Assembly: GCA_947174825.1 (NCBI GenBank)
Contig: CAMWKN010000147.1
Location: forward strand, 1-5,548
Direction: 5' to 3'
Source: an uncultured Clostridium sp.
Lineage (GTDB): Bacteria; Bacillota_A; Clostridia; Lachnospirales; Lachnospiraceae
DNA length: 5,548 nucleotides
The position numbers and the translations under genes were made by a program. The notes beneath the pieces were generated by a model. It had not been told where the DNA came from. It saw nothing but the letters and a program-made list of their open reading frames with translations, and made no database searches. This document shows, one piece after another, positions 1 to 5,548 of this stretch (positions are counted from its first letter, which is position 1; the number at the start of each line of letters is the position of its first letter).

Positions 1-659
1 TAACTATACATAACGATAAAATGGCACACGCTTCCTCCCATTACAAAGAGATGGAACAGTTCATGATTGCCAAAATTTTTAGTCATATTATGGAATATTG
101 GGAGTTTCAAGGCATAGATTACAGCACCGATAGTGTAAATAACACCGCCAAGCACCAGCCAGATAAAGCCCTGAATCGGCATAGCATGAATCAGTGGCAC
201 AAAAGCAATAACACAAGTCCAGCCCATAGCAATATACAGAATAGAAGACACCCACCTCGGACAATATACCCATAAAGCCTTTAACAGGATTCCTCCTAAT
301 GCCATGGTCCATACCAGACATATCAGCGGAATTCCTACTTTTGGAGAGAGCGTAAGCAGGCAAATCGGTGTATAACTTCCTGCAATCAGAACAGAGATCA
401 TCATATGATCAAATTTTTTCAGACGACGGTTAACCGTCTCAGAAACATCAAAACTATGATACATGGTACTTGCCATGTATAATAAAATCATGCTGCTTAG
501 ATAAACCAATGCGGAAAACTGCCGCAAAGGGTTTTGTAAAATAACCGCTTTAAATATTAGCGGAATCCCTCCCATCACAGTCATCAACAAAGCGATAAAA
601 TGTGTAATTGCACTGCCGGGATCTTTCAAACGTTTCCATGGTTGGTTCTGCATTGACAT
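1..659 (-). CDS. trhA: Hemolysin III / TrhA-family (PAQR-like) seven-helix membrane protein, reaching the window edge
   Basis: Reading the minus strand from ATG at 659 gives 219 codons without a stop. The last two visible bases are TA, so the stop may lie exactly at the edge or a few codons beyond. The protein is strongly hydrophobic with about seven membrane helices. Family motifs are present: KDPGSAITH near residues 12-20, a STMYH segment (Ser64, His68), KKFDHMM (Asp84) followed by AGSYTP, and a C-terminal NHELFHLF...CHF (His199, His203, His213). The Ser/His, Asp and paired His match the metal-site pattern of the CREST/PAQR superfamily. Family members were named hemolysin III; bacterial TrhA proteins have been linked to membrane homeostasis, so a toxin role should not be assumed. 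I chose ATG 659 because AAAGGA sits six bases upstream; ATG 653 is a weaker alternative. The gene lies 149 bases downstream of the secreted transglutaminase-like gene on the same strand. Family identity is firm; biochemical role is inferred. Confidence 0.9.
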   Translation of the reverse strand, partial: MSMQNQPWKRLKDPGSAITHFIALLMTVMGGIPLIFKAVILQNPLRQFSALVYLSSMILLYMASTMYHSFDVSETVNRRLKKFDHMMISVLIAGSYTPICLLTLSPKVGIPLICLVWTMALGGILLKALWVYCPRWVSSILYIAMGWTCVIAFVPLIHAMPIQGFIWLVLGGVIYTIGAVIYALKLPIFHNMTKNFGNHELFHLFVMGGSVCHFIVMYS

Positions 660-672
660 CACGCATCCTTTC

Positions 673-696
673 TGTGCAATTTATATATATTGCACA
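673..696. promoter_or_regulatory. Palindrome in the trhA leader, candidate operator
   Basis: TGTGCAAT (673-680) and ATTGCACA (689-696) are perfect 8-bp inverted arms around an 8-base AT-only centre. On the minus strand the palindrome ends just before the AAAGGA ribosome binding site of the hemolysin III-like gene and starts just after a TATAAT hexamer at 707-702. This is a usual place for a repressor site; as RNA it could also form a hairpin next to the ribosome binding site. No T run follows it, so it does not look like a terminator. I cannot name the regulator. Confidence 0.5.
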
Positions 697-726
697 ACCA
701 TATTATATGTTATCCGCTATTATATT

Positions 727-747
727 ATGTAGTTTTCAATACTACAT
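727..747. repeat. Inverted repeat ATGTAGT-N7-ACTACAT near the presumed trhA transcript start
   Basis: Two perfect 7-bp arms (727-733 and 741-747) flank a 7-base spacer. The site overlaps the transcription start expected from the promoter at 780-752. It could be an operator half-site pair or a weak hairpin in the leader. The AT-rich setting raises the chance of such repeats, so support is modest. Confidence 0.35.
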
Positions 748-751
748 TTAA

Positions 752-780
752 AACCTATCATATAATTATGGATTTGTCAA
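752..780 (-). promoter_or_regulatory. Candidate sigma-A promoter for trhA
   Basis: The minus strand carries an exact TTGACA at 780-775, a 17-base spacer, and TAGGTT at 757-752 preceded by TG one base earlier (an extended -10 pattern). The -10 itself is poor (T, A and the final T match). A start near 745 would give a leader of about 85 bases containing both inverted repeats. The TATAAT hexamers at 707-702 and 724-719 are better -10 elements but lack a matching -35. Confidence 0.4.
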
Positions 781-808
781 TGCTTAATATGATTTATCTC
801 CGATTTTT

Positions 809-1678
809 TTAATAAATCTGTTTACTCTTCCGGTACTTGCGGGACACCTCCTGGTATTGTTTTTTATACAGTTTTCCACATGTTCCATTTTTGAACTCAA
901 TCTCAGGATCAAACAGATATTTTTTCCCCTTTATGGTAATTTCTGCCCATCCATGTGGTGCCCACGGATAATTAGCAGACATCGTACTGCCAATACACAG
1001 ATGTGCATTCTCATATCCAATCATCTTTGCAAGGTAAACAAATGCTGCCGAAAAACCATAACATTCTCCCGCTTTATTACGCAGAGTTTCCATCGCACAC
1101 TTTGCCCCCCACTTTTTATTTCTCTTTCCTGATGGTGAATCCCCATTATAACTGGTATTTTTCACGACATATTTATATGCAGCGTATAACTTTTGGGATT
1201 TACTCATCTTTTTGTCGGTAATTTTTTCGACAAATTGTTTTGCAAGTTTTCTGGCTTCCACTATCTTTTTGTGAAATGTTTCCACCAGTTCTCCCTTTTT
1301 ATTGATTACGTATTTTTCCTTTAATACGACATTTCTTGCCATCTTATAGTTTTTATAAAAATAATAACGTTTCCCCTTATAACGCAGCCACCCTCTCTTC
1401 AGTTTCCCACTCTTTGTACAATAATACCACTGTTTCTTTACCTGAATCATTCTGGAGGTCACCATATTTCCATCAGCATCGTAATAATAGCAGTTTCCCT
1501 TCCCGTCATCATAAAAACCAGTTCTCTTTTCCTGTTCGGTTTCATCCTGTTGCAAAGCTTCTTCCTCTATTTTTTCTGTTATGACTTTGGCGCATACAGT
1601 CTCTGGCAATAAAAGGGAAGCTGTTACCAATAAACAGCCAATCAGCAATACCAGATAAGCTCTCTTCCTCCTATTCAT
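809..1678 (-). CDS. Secreted transglutaminase-like (Cys-His-Asp) protein with cell-wall-binding-type repeats
   Basis: The protein has 289 residues from ATG 1678. A basic MNRRKR start and a long hydrophobic stretch form a signal peptide, with likely cleavage after VCA near residue 30. Residues about 50-135 hold aromatic/glycine units (YYYDADGNMV, WYYCTKSGKLKRGW, RYYFYKNYKMA) that resemble choline- or glucan-binding cell-wall repeats. The C-terminal half is transglutaminase-like: AGECYGFS supplies Cys206, PHGWAEI His242 and KYLFDPE Asp257, the family's catalytic triad. Such domains act as proteases, amidases or crosslinkers; the substrate cannot be told here, though a cell-wall or surface location is likely. 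An in-frame ATG at 1687 would add three residues, but its AAAGG lies only two bases away, whereas ATG 1678 has AGGA ten bases and GAGG three bases upstream. The gene begins 18 bases after the upstream pseudouridine synthase stop, so the two are probably co-transcribed. Many lysines and low GC are noticeable. No hairpin terminator follows. Confidence 0.85.
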   Translation of the reverse strand: MNRRKRAYLVLLIGCLLVTASLLLPETVCAKVITEKIEEEALQQDETEQEKRTGFYDDGKGNCYYYDADGNMVTSRMIQVKKQWYYCTKSGKLKRGWLRYKGKRYYFYKNYKMARNVVLKEKYVINKKGELVETFHKKIVEARKLAKQFVEKITDKKMSKSQKLYAAYKYVVKNTSYNGDSPSGKRNKKWGAKCAMETLRNKAGECYGFSAAFVYLAKMIGYENAHLCIGSTMSANYPWAPHGWAEITIKGKKYLFDPEIEFKNGTCGKLYKKQYQEVSRKYRKSKQIY

Positions 1679-1696
1679 AAACCTCATTTCCTTTCA

Positions 1697-2431
1697 TTAT
1701 ATTTCTTTTATTTCTGTCTCTGTCAATGGACGATACTCTCCCGGAGCCAGCTTTGGATCCAGCTTCAAATTCCCCATTCGGATTCTCTTGAGATAAAGCA
1801 CTGGTTTTCCAATTCCGGCAAACATTCGCTTGACCTGATGGTAACGCCCCTCCTGTATTGTGAAATAAACTTCGCTTATCGTTTCTGATAGAGTTTGCGA
1901 TTCTGTAGATGACAATATACGGCAACTCTCTACTACTGCCGGCAAGGTTCGTTTCTCATCCCCAATATCCATTCCCTGCTCCAAAGTATCAATATCACTT
2001 TCCGATAAAACACCCTCGATCTGTACCAGATAAGTTTTATCCACATGATGCCTGGGAGACAAAAGACGATGTGCCAGTTCTCCATCATTGGTCAACAGCA
2101 GCAAACCCTCGGTATCAATATCCAGCCTGCCTACCGGAAACAGATCCCGCCTCTTGCTTTCTGTAACTAATGAGATTACTGTGTCATTTTTATCATCCCT
2201 CGTAGCCGACACCACTCCCTGCGGTTTGTTTAACATATAGTACTCATACTGTTGATAGCGGACAGGTGTCCCATCCAAACAAATCTCTTGATTTTCCGGA
2301 TCCACCTTGATCTCCGGACGAGTCGCAATTTCCCCATCTACCAAAATCCGATTCCTGCGGATCCACTGCTTTACCTCACTGCGGCTTCCTTCTGTTATCT
2401 CTGCTAATAGTTTATCCAGTCGTAACTTCAT
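1697..2431 (-). CDS. rsuA: 16S rRNA pseudouridine synthase, RsuA family
   Basis: This cytoplasmic enzyme of 244 residues converts a uridine in RNA to pseudouridine. In the RsuA family the usual target is U516 of 16S rRNA (E. coli numbering). An N-terminal S4 RNA-binding domain covers residues 1-60 (MKLRLDKLLA, then RNRILVDGE). The catalytic core follows, with YYMLNKPQGVVSA at 64-76 and the signature GRLDIDTEGLLLLTNDG at 101-117, where Asp104 is the expected nucleophile. The late EGRYHQVKRMF motif at 194-204 and LKRIRMGNLKLD are also typical of RsuA/RluB/RluE/RluF enzymes. Length is normal and nothing is missing. ATG 2431 has AAAGGA six bases upstream. The closely related RluB or RluE groups act on 23S rRNA, so the exact target is inferred. 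It lies downstream of the glgA terminator, suggesting its own promoter, which I could not identify, and just upstream of the secreted transglutaminase-like gene. Confidence 0.92.
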   Translation of the reverse strand: MKLRLDKLLAEITEGSRSEVKQWIRRNRILVDGEIATRPEIKVDPENQEICLDGTPVRYQQYEYYMLNKPQGVVSATRDDKNDTVISLVTESKRRDLFPVGRLDIDTEGLLLLTNDGELAHRLLSPRHHVDKTYLVQIEGVLSESDIDTLEQGMDIGDEKRTLPAVVESCRILSSTESQTLSETISEVYFTIQEGRYHQVKRMFAGIGKPVLYLKRIRMGNLKLDPKLAPGEYRPLTETEIKEI

Positions 2432-2462
2432 GTCTATTCCTTTCTGTTAACATATCCTATTA

Positions 2463-2516
2463 TTAGCAATTCGCAGCATCAGTTGGGGGCAAAATACCTT
2501 TTGACCACAACATCAT
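2463..2516 (-). CDS. Possible 17-codon small ORF or leader peptide upstream of rsuA
   Basis: After the glgA terminator the minus strand has a GAGGAG ribosome binding site, five bases, then two ATGs in a row (2516 and 2513) and a short frame ending in TAA at 2463. The peptide would be MMLWSKGILPPTDAANC. It ends 31 bases before the rsuA start. The spacing and Shine-Dalgarno match are good, but a frame this short arises easily by chance. It has no run of regulatory codons that would point to attenuation, and no alternative hairpin pair is evident. Confidence 0.2.
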   Translation of the reverse strand: MMLWSKGILPPTDAANC

Positions 2517-2530
2517 AATATCTCCTCTAT

Positions 2531-2573
2531 AAAACAGGAAAGCCAAGACACCGAATCCCTTCGATGCCCTGGC
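2531..2573 (-). terminator. Intrinsic terminator of glgA
   Basis: Twenty-two bases past the glgA stop, the minus strand folds into a 14-bp stem (2573-2560 with 2555-2542, three G-U pairs) closed by a GGGA tetraloop. It is followed by a T-rich tail TTTCCTGTTTT. This should end the glgA transcript and separates it from rsuA. Confidence 0.8.
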
Positions 2574-2595
2574 AGTATTTGTCAACTACATCTGA

Positions 2596-4032
2596 TTATA
2601 ATCTCTCATACATCTCTGCATATCGCTGTGCAGATGAATTCCATGAGAAATCTTTCTCCATGCCACGGTCGATCATCTTATTCCATTCCCGCTTATGGTT
2701 ATAGTATACATCTTTTGCATAACGAATGGTATTCAGCATCTCATGTGCATTATAGTTTGCAAAAGAGAACCCGGTTCCCAATCCCTCATACTCATTGTAT
2801 GGCTCTACGGTATCCCGCAAACCACCGGTCTCACGTACAATCGGAATGGTACCATAACGCAGACTCATCAGCTGGGACAAACCACATGGCTCAAACAGGG
2901 ATGGCATCAGGAACGCATCACAGGAAGCGTATAGTTTATGAGAACGCTCATTGGAATAGAAGATATTAGCAGATACTCTATCATGATACTTCCATTCAAA
3001 ATGACGGAAAAGATTCTCATAGCGCTCTTCACCTGTACCAAGCACCACCAACTGGGTGTCTTCCGCACAAATTTCCTCAATCACATAATTGATGAGATCG
3101 AATCCCTTCTGGTCTGTCAAACGGGAGCAGATACCTATCATGAACTTTCTATCATCTTCCGCTAATCCTAATTCCTTCTGGAATGCTCGTTTATTCTTGA
3201 CCTTTTCCTTGCGGAAATTCTTGGCATTATAATGCTGATAAATAAATGGATCTGTCTCTGGATTGTATTCATTGTAATCCAGTCCATTGACAATACCAAC
3301 CAGCGAATTGCTTCTGGCACGCATCAGACCATCCAGACGCTCCCCATAAAACGGCATCTTGATTTCTTCTGCATAGGAATCACTAACCGTTGTAACCATG
3401 TCCGCATAGACAATACCACCCTTTAAGTAGTTAGCATCTCCATATGCCTCCAATTTATCACTGGTAAAGAAATAAGACTTTAAGCCCGTAATATCCTGTA
3501 CCTTCTTCAGATCCCATACGCCCTGGAACTTCAGGTTATGTATGGTCATAATGGTTTTGATTCCATGGAAAAACGGATTTTCCAAAAACATATCCTTGAG
3601 ATAAACCGGAATCAAACCTGTCTGCCAGTCGTGGCAGTGAATAATGTCCGGCTTAAAATCTATACTAGGCAATGCGGACAAAGACGCTTTACAGAAAAAT
3701 GCAAATTTCTCAATATCCTCATGAATATTACCATATGGATGAAAACCTGCAAAATAAAATTCATTATCAATGAAGTAGAATGTGATCCCCTCGAATTCCA
3801 TTTCCAGAATTCCCACATACTGCTTTCTCCATGCCAAATCAATATAGAAATGCGTCTTATACACCATCTGGTTCTTCCATTCCTCTGGAATACATGCATA
3901 TTTCGGAATCATGACACGTACATCATATTCCTTTTTATTGAAATACTTTGGCAGCGATCCTACTACATCTGCCAAACCACCGGTTTTAATGAATGGTACA
4001 CACTCTGACGCAACAAATAACACATTTTTCAT
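2596..4032 (-). CDS. glgA: Glycogen synthase (ADP-glucose:alpha-1,4-glucan glucosyltransferase, GT5)
   Basis: GlgA transfers glucose from ADP-glucose to the non-reducing end of an alpha-1,4-glucan, the elongation step of bacterial glycogen synthesis in the cytoplasm. The 478-residue protein has the family's normal length and both Rossmann halves. The N-terminal half shows the nucleotide-sugar motif KTGGLADVV (Lys16), CHDWQTGL at 133-140 and TIHNLKFQG (His165). The C-terminal half shows SRLTDQKGFDL (Arg304, Lys309) and the GT-B signature FEPCGLSQLMSLRYGT with Glu381, followed by RETGGLRDTV. ATG 4032 is preceded by AAAGGAGG six bases upstream, an ideal ribosome binding site. The gene stands alone: it has its own promoter and terminator, and no glgC, glgD, glgB or glgP is beside it, so ADP-glucose supply and branching must come from elsewhere. 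It is divergent from spo0A, which could tie glycogen storage to sporulation, but that is inference. Confidence 0.98.
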   Translation of the reverse strand: MKNVLFVASECVPFIKTGGLADVVGSLPKYFNKKEYDVRVMIPKYACIPEEWKNQMVYKTHFYIDLAWRKQYVGILEMEFEGITFYFIDNEFYFAGFHPYGNIHEDIEKFAFFCKASLSALPSIDFKPDIIHCHDWQTGLIPVYLKDMFLENPFFHGIKTIMTIHNLKFQGVWDLKKVQDITGLKSYFFTSDKLEAYGDANYLKGGIVYADMVTTVSDSYAEEIKMPFYGERLDGLMRARSNSLVGIVNGLDYNEYNPETDPFIYQHYNAKNFRKEKVKNKRAFQKELGLAEDDRKFMIGICSRLTDQKGFDLINYVIEEICAEDTQLVVLGTGEERYENLFRHFEWKYHDRVSANIFYSNERSHKLYASCDAFLMPSLFEPCGLSQLMSLRYGTIPIVRETGGLRDTVEPYNEYEGLGTGFSFANYNAHEMLNTIRYAKDVYYNHKREWNKMIDRGMEKDFSWNSSAQRYAEMYERL

Positions 4033-4087
4033 GGAATACCTCCTTTATTCTTAGGTTCCCCAAACATTTTTTTCAGTTCCAATTAAC

Positions 4088-4116
4088 ATTATAGCGTAAA
4101 TCAATATTTATGAAAA
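4088..4116 (-). promoter_or_regulatory. Sigma-A-type promoter for glgA
   Basis: The minus strand has TTTTCA at 4116-4111 (four of six matches to TTGACA), a 17-base spacer, and a perfect TATAAT at 4093-4088. Transcription would begin near 4081, leaving a leader of about 48 bases before the ATG. The surrounding AT-rich sequence is favourable. Confidence 0.65.
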
Positions 4117-4214
4117 GTATTTTTGAAATTTTTTATAAAACATTTGTCATTCCTTGCAGAAAAAAAGAAAAACACATAACAGAAACTGCTTTTTTGTATT
4201 CCTTCGCTTATGCA

Positions 4215-4221
4215 TGTCGAA
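4215..4221 (+). promoter_or_regulatory. Spo0A box (0A box) core upstream of spo0A
   Basis: TGTCGAA at 4215-4221 is an exact match to the 0A box core. It is centred near -58 relative to the start expected from the sigma-A promoter at 4241-4269, and about 125 bases upstream of the promoter reading into glgA. Autoregulation of spo0A through such boxes is established in spore formers, so direct feedback is likely. Activation or repression cannot be decided from the sequence. Confidence 0.6.
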
Positions 4222-4240
4222 TTATAAAGGATGAATCACA

Positions 4241-4269
4241 TTGTCCAAAAAAATGGACATCCCTATAAT
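4241..4269 (+). promoter_or_regulatory. Sigma-A-type promoter for spo0A with a dyad in its spacer
   Basis: TTGTCC (4241-4246, four of six matches) is followed by exactly 17 bases and a perfect TATAAT (4264-4269). The start would fall near 4276, giving a leader of about 73 bases. The perfect dyad TGTCCA-N6-TGGACA (4242-4247 and 4254-4259) overlaps the -35 and fills the spacer, so a protein bound there would compete with polymerase. TTGTCCAA is also one base away from a 0A box core, so it may be a second, weaker Spo0A site. The AACTATAGTT palindrome at 4292-4301 lies in the leader. I did not find a convincing sigma-H promoter. Confidence 0.65.
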
Positions 4270-4348
4270 CAAAACAGGGAGTAAATTTCCAAACTATAGT
4301 TGCCCCTCTTATCTATAAATGTAATTTCAGGGCAGAAAGGAAGCATGG

Positions 4349-5140
4349 ATGCAAAAAATTAAAGTATTAGTCGTGGATGACAACCGAAGAATTGTCAGTA
4401 TACTAAAAGATGCCATAGAGAAAGAAAGTGATATGGAACTGGTTGGGACCGCAGCAGATGGGGAGGATGCATTGATGCAAATCAGACGCTGCAAGCCGGA
4501 TGTGGTACTGTTGGATCTCATTATGCCAAAAATTGATGGACTGGAAGTCATGGGACGGATCCAACATCCTGATTTCCCCCATCAGCCGGAAATCATTGTT
4601 GTATCTGCCGTAAGCCAGGAAAGCGTAACAGAGCAGGCATTTGCATTGGGCGCCGCCTACTATATCCTAAAACCATTTGACACCAGGGTAGTCATGAGCC
4701 GAATTAAATCGGTCAGCATTACCGGAGAACAAGAGGGAAAAGTCATCAACACGGTCTTTGAAAATCACTACCGAAGACAAAGTAATTCTCTGGAATCCGA
4801 TGTGACACAGATGATTCACGAAATCGGTGTGCCGGCACATATTAAAGGATACCAATATCTCCGGGATGCTATTATCATGTCAGTTAATGATGTAGAAATA
4901 CTAGGCTCCATCACCAAACGCCTGTATCCCAGCATAGCCAAGAAACACAAAACCACATCCAGCCGGGTGGAACGTGCCATTCGCCATGCCATTGAAACGG
5001 CTTGGAGCCGTGGCAAGATGGACACCATTGAGGAACTCTTTGGCTACACGGTCAGCGACCGCAAAGGAAAACCAACTAATTCCGAGTTCATCGCACTGAT
5101 CGCTGATAAAATCAGGCTGGAATATAAAATGCGTGCCTAG
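4349..5140 (+). CDS. spo0A: Spo0A, master response regulator of sporulation
   Basis: Spo0A receives phosphate from sporulation kinases or a phosphorelay, then binds 0A boxes to switch genes for sporulation and stationary phase. The 263 residues match the family length. The receiver domain (about 1-120) has the acidic pair Asp10/Asp11, phosphoacceptor Asp56 in [10 protein letters not shown], the switch residue Ser86 in VVSAVS and Lys108 in ILKPFD. After a linker, the Spo0A-specific DNA-binding domain (about 148-263) shows [34 protein letters not shown], the recognition-helix segment [16 protein letters not shown] and FGYTVS...KPTNSEFIA. All are close to the Bacillus protein, and no key residue is missing. 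ATG 4349 is chosen because AAAGGA ends seven bases upstream and the frame is intact. An overlapping ATG at 4345 opens only a five-codon frame. A 0A box and sigma-A promoter lie upstream; spoIVB lies convergent downstream rather than in its familiar tandem place upstream. Confidence 0.99.
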   Translation: MQKIKVLVVDDNRRIVSILKDAIEKESDMELVGTAADGEDALMQIRRCKPDVVLLDLIMPKIDGLEVMGRIQHPDFPHQPEIIVVSAVSQESVTEQAFALGAAYYILKPFDTRVVMSRIKSVSITGEQEGKVINTVFENHYRRQSNSLESDVTQMIHEIGVPAHIKGYQYLRDAIIMSVNDVEILGSITKRLYPSIAKKHKTTSSRVERAIRHAIETAWSRGKMDTIEELFGYTVSDRKGKPTNSEFIALIADKIRLEYKMRA

Positions 5141-5141
5141 A

Positions 5142-5201
5142 AGAGTTGAAGAGTCACTAACGCATAGCCTAGCTATGCACAAGTGACTCTAAGTCAACTC
5201 T
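5142..5201. terminator. Long compound hairpin between convergent spo0A and spoIVB
   Basis: Starting two bases after the spo0A stop, three nested arm pairs stack. AGAGTTGA (5142-5149) pairs with TCAACTCT (5194-5201), AGAGTCACT (5150-5158) with AGTGACTCT (5182-5190), and GCATAGC (5162-5168) with GCTATGC (5172-5178) around a CTA loop. A 3-base bulge and a 3-by-3 internal loop interrupt the stem, giving 24 perfect pairs. It probably terminates transcripts from both sides, although no clean T run follows on either strand. Confidence 0.65.
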
Positions 5202-5202
5202 G

Positions 5203-5225
5203 GAAGAATCGCAAAGCGATTCTTC
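5203..5225. terminator. Perfect 10-bp hairpin directly after the spoIVB stop
   Basis: GAAGAATCGC (5203-5212) and GCGATTCTTC (5216-5225) form a perfect stem with a 3-base loop. It abuts the spoIVB TGA (5228-5226) and stands one base from the long hairpin. On the minus strand it is the first structure a spoIVB transcript meets. The following TTCTTCC is only a weak U tract, so terminator function is probable rather than certain. Confidence 0.6.
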
Positions 5226-5548
5226 TCACAGCATGTGCTCTATAAAGATGCCGTAGCCTCTGGTGGGATCGTTGACGAATACATGGGTGACAGCGCCGAT
5301 TAGTTTTCCATTCTGCAAGATCGGACTACCACTAAGCCCCTGTACGATCCCACCCGTTTTTTTCTTTAATTCCGGATCGGTAACCCGTAGCACCAAACCT
5401 TTAAGATCTTTGGCGCTCAGATTTATTTCATCAATTTCTATTTGAAATTCCTGAACTTCATTTTCTAATTGACAGAGAATACTTGCAGCTCCTGTCTGGT
5501 TTTCCTGTTTCAAGGCAATGGGGAGTCCCTGATCCTCCTGGTACTGGT
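5226..5548 (-). CDS. spoIVB: SpoIVB serine peptidase (S55), C-terminal part only
   Basis: The frame is open from the right edge to TGA at 5226, giving the last 106 residues; the true start lies outside the window. The TTG at 5513 is not a start, since in-frame coding continues upstream of it. SpoIVB is made in the forespore, crosses into the intermembrane space and cleaves SpoIVFA, releasing the signal that activates pro-sigma-K in the mother cell. Visible motifs are [33 protein letters not shown] and [15 protein letters not shown]. The Ser in GLSGSP corresponds to the catalytic Ser378 of the Bacillus enzyme, and the Asp in RVTD lies exactly 15 residues earlier, like Asp363. The catalytic His and the PDZ domain are beyond the edge. 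The gene is convergent with spo0A, whereas the two are usually tandem. Identity is secure; completeness cannot be judged. Confidence 0.95.
   Translation of the reverse strand, partial: QYQEDQGLPIALKQENQTGAASILCQLENEVQEFQIEIDEINLSAKDLKGLVLRVTDPELKKKTGGIVQGLSGSPILQNGKLIGAVTHVFVNDPTRGYGIFIEHML

Noticed and set aside
1222..1234. A perfect 0A box (TTTGTCGAAAAAA) on the minus strand
   Set aside because: It lies inside the transglutaminase-like coding region, where it encodes QFVEK, and is far from any promoter. It is most likely a chance match in AT-rich coding DNA.
3538..4008. 156-codon plus-strand open frame
   Set aside because: It lies entirely opposite glgA, has no recognisable motifs and no good ribosome binding site. 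It is a shadow of the glgA frame.
4155..4196. GCAG...CTGC followed by T6 as a plus-strand terminator
   Set aside because: The stem is only four pairs with a loop of more than 20 bases, and no gene ends here on the plus strand.
4216..4224. Sigma-H -10-like GTCGAATTA upstream of spo0A
   Set aside because: The nine bases fit the sigma-H -10 pattern, but no AGGA-type -35 occurs 11-13 bases upstream, and the bases are part of the 0A box. On the minus strand GAAGGAATA (about 4206-4198) fits a sigma-H -35 but has no GAAT -10 after it.
4345..4362. ATG at 4345 as the start of spo0A
   Set aside because: It is in another frame and stops after five codons; only ATG 4349 opens the Spo0A frame.
5226..5513. 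A complete 95-residue protein starting at TTG 5513
   Set aside because: In-frame SpoIVB-like coding continues upstream to the window edge, and the TTG lacks a proper ribosome binding site. The gene is a partial spoIVB.

Overview
The window reads as chromosomal DNA from a spore-forming, low-GC Clostridia species. Lachnospiraceae is my best guess. The evidence is a full-length Spo0A, the C-terminal end of SpoIVB, AT-rich intergenic DNA, strong AGGA-type ribosome binding sites and a clostridial-type glycogen synthase. Everything looks like host core genome. I see no insertion sequence, phage gene, tRNA, rRNA, CRISPR array or attachment site.

Left part (1-4032), all genes on the minus strand, listed in transcription order from right to left: a glycogen synthase (glgA) with its own promoter and a good intrinsic terminator; a 16S rRNA pseudouridine synthase of the RsuA family; a secreted transglutaminase-like protein with cell-wall-binding-type aromatic repeats, starting within 20 bases of the pseudouridine synthase stop; and a hemolysin III / TrhA-type seven-helix membrane protein that runs to the left edge of the window. 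The last gene has its own candidate promoter. A near-perfect palindrome (TGTGCAAT-N8-ATTGCACA) lies just before its ribosome binding site and could be an operator.

Middle (4033-4348): a 316-base divergent control region between glgA (minus) and spo0A (plus). It holds a sigma-A-like promoter for each gene, an exact Spo0A box core (TGTCGAA) upstream of the spo0A promoter, and a small dyad inside the spo0A promoter spacer.

Right part (4349-5548): spo0A on the plus strand, then the last 106 codons of spoIVB on the minus strand. The two sporulation genes are convergent, unlike the familiar tandem spoIVB-spo0A order. An 85-base gap between them is filled almost completely by two hairpins, a compound one of about 60 bases and a perfect 10-bp one. 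These probably serve as a shared two-way terminator.

Together the genes cover sporulation commitment (Spo0A), the mother-cell sigma-K checkpoint (SpoIVB), carbon storage (GlgA), ribosome modification (RsuA), a cell-surface protein and a membrane homeostasis protein. I found no clear sign of a new multi-gene system. The points worth a second look are the gene order around spo0A, the hairpin pair, the spo0A/glgA control region, the trhA palindrome and the secreted transglutaminase-like protein.
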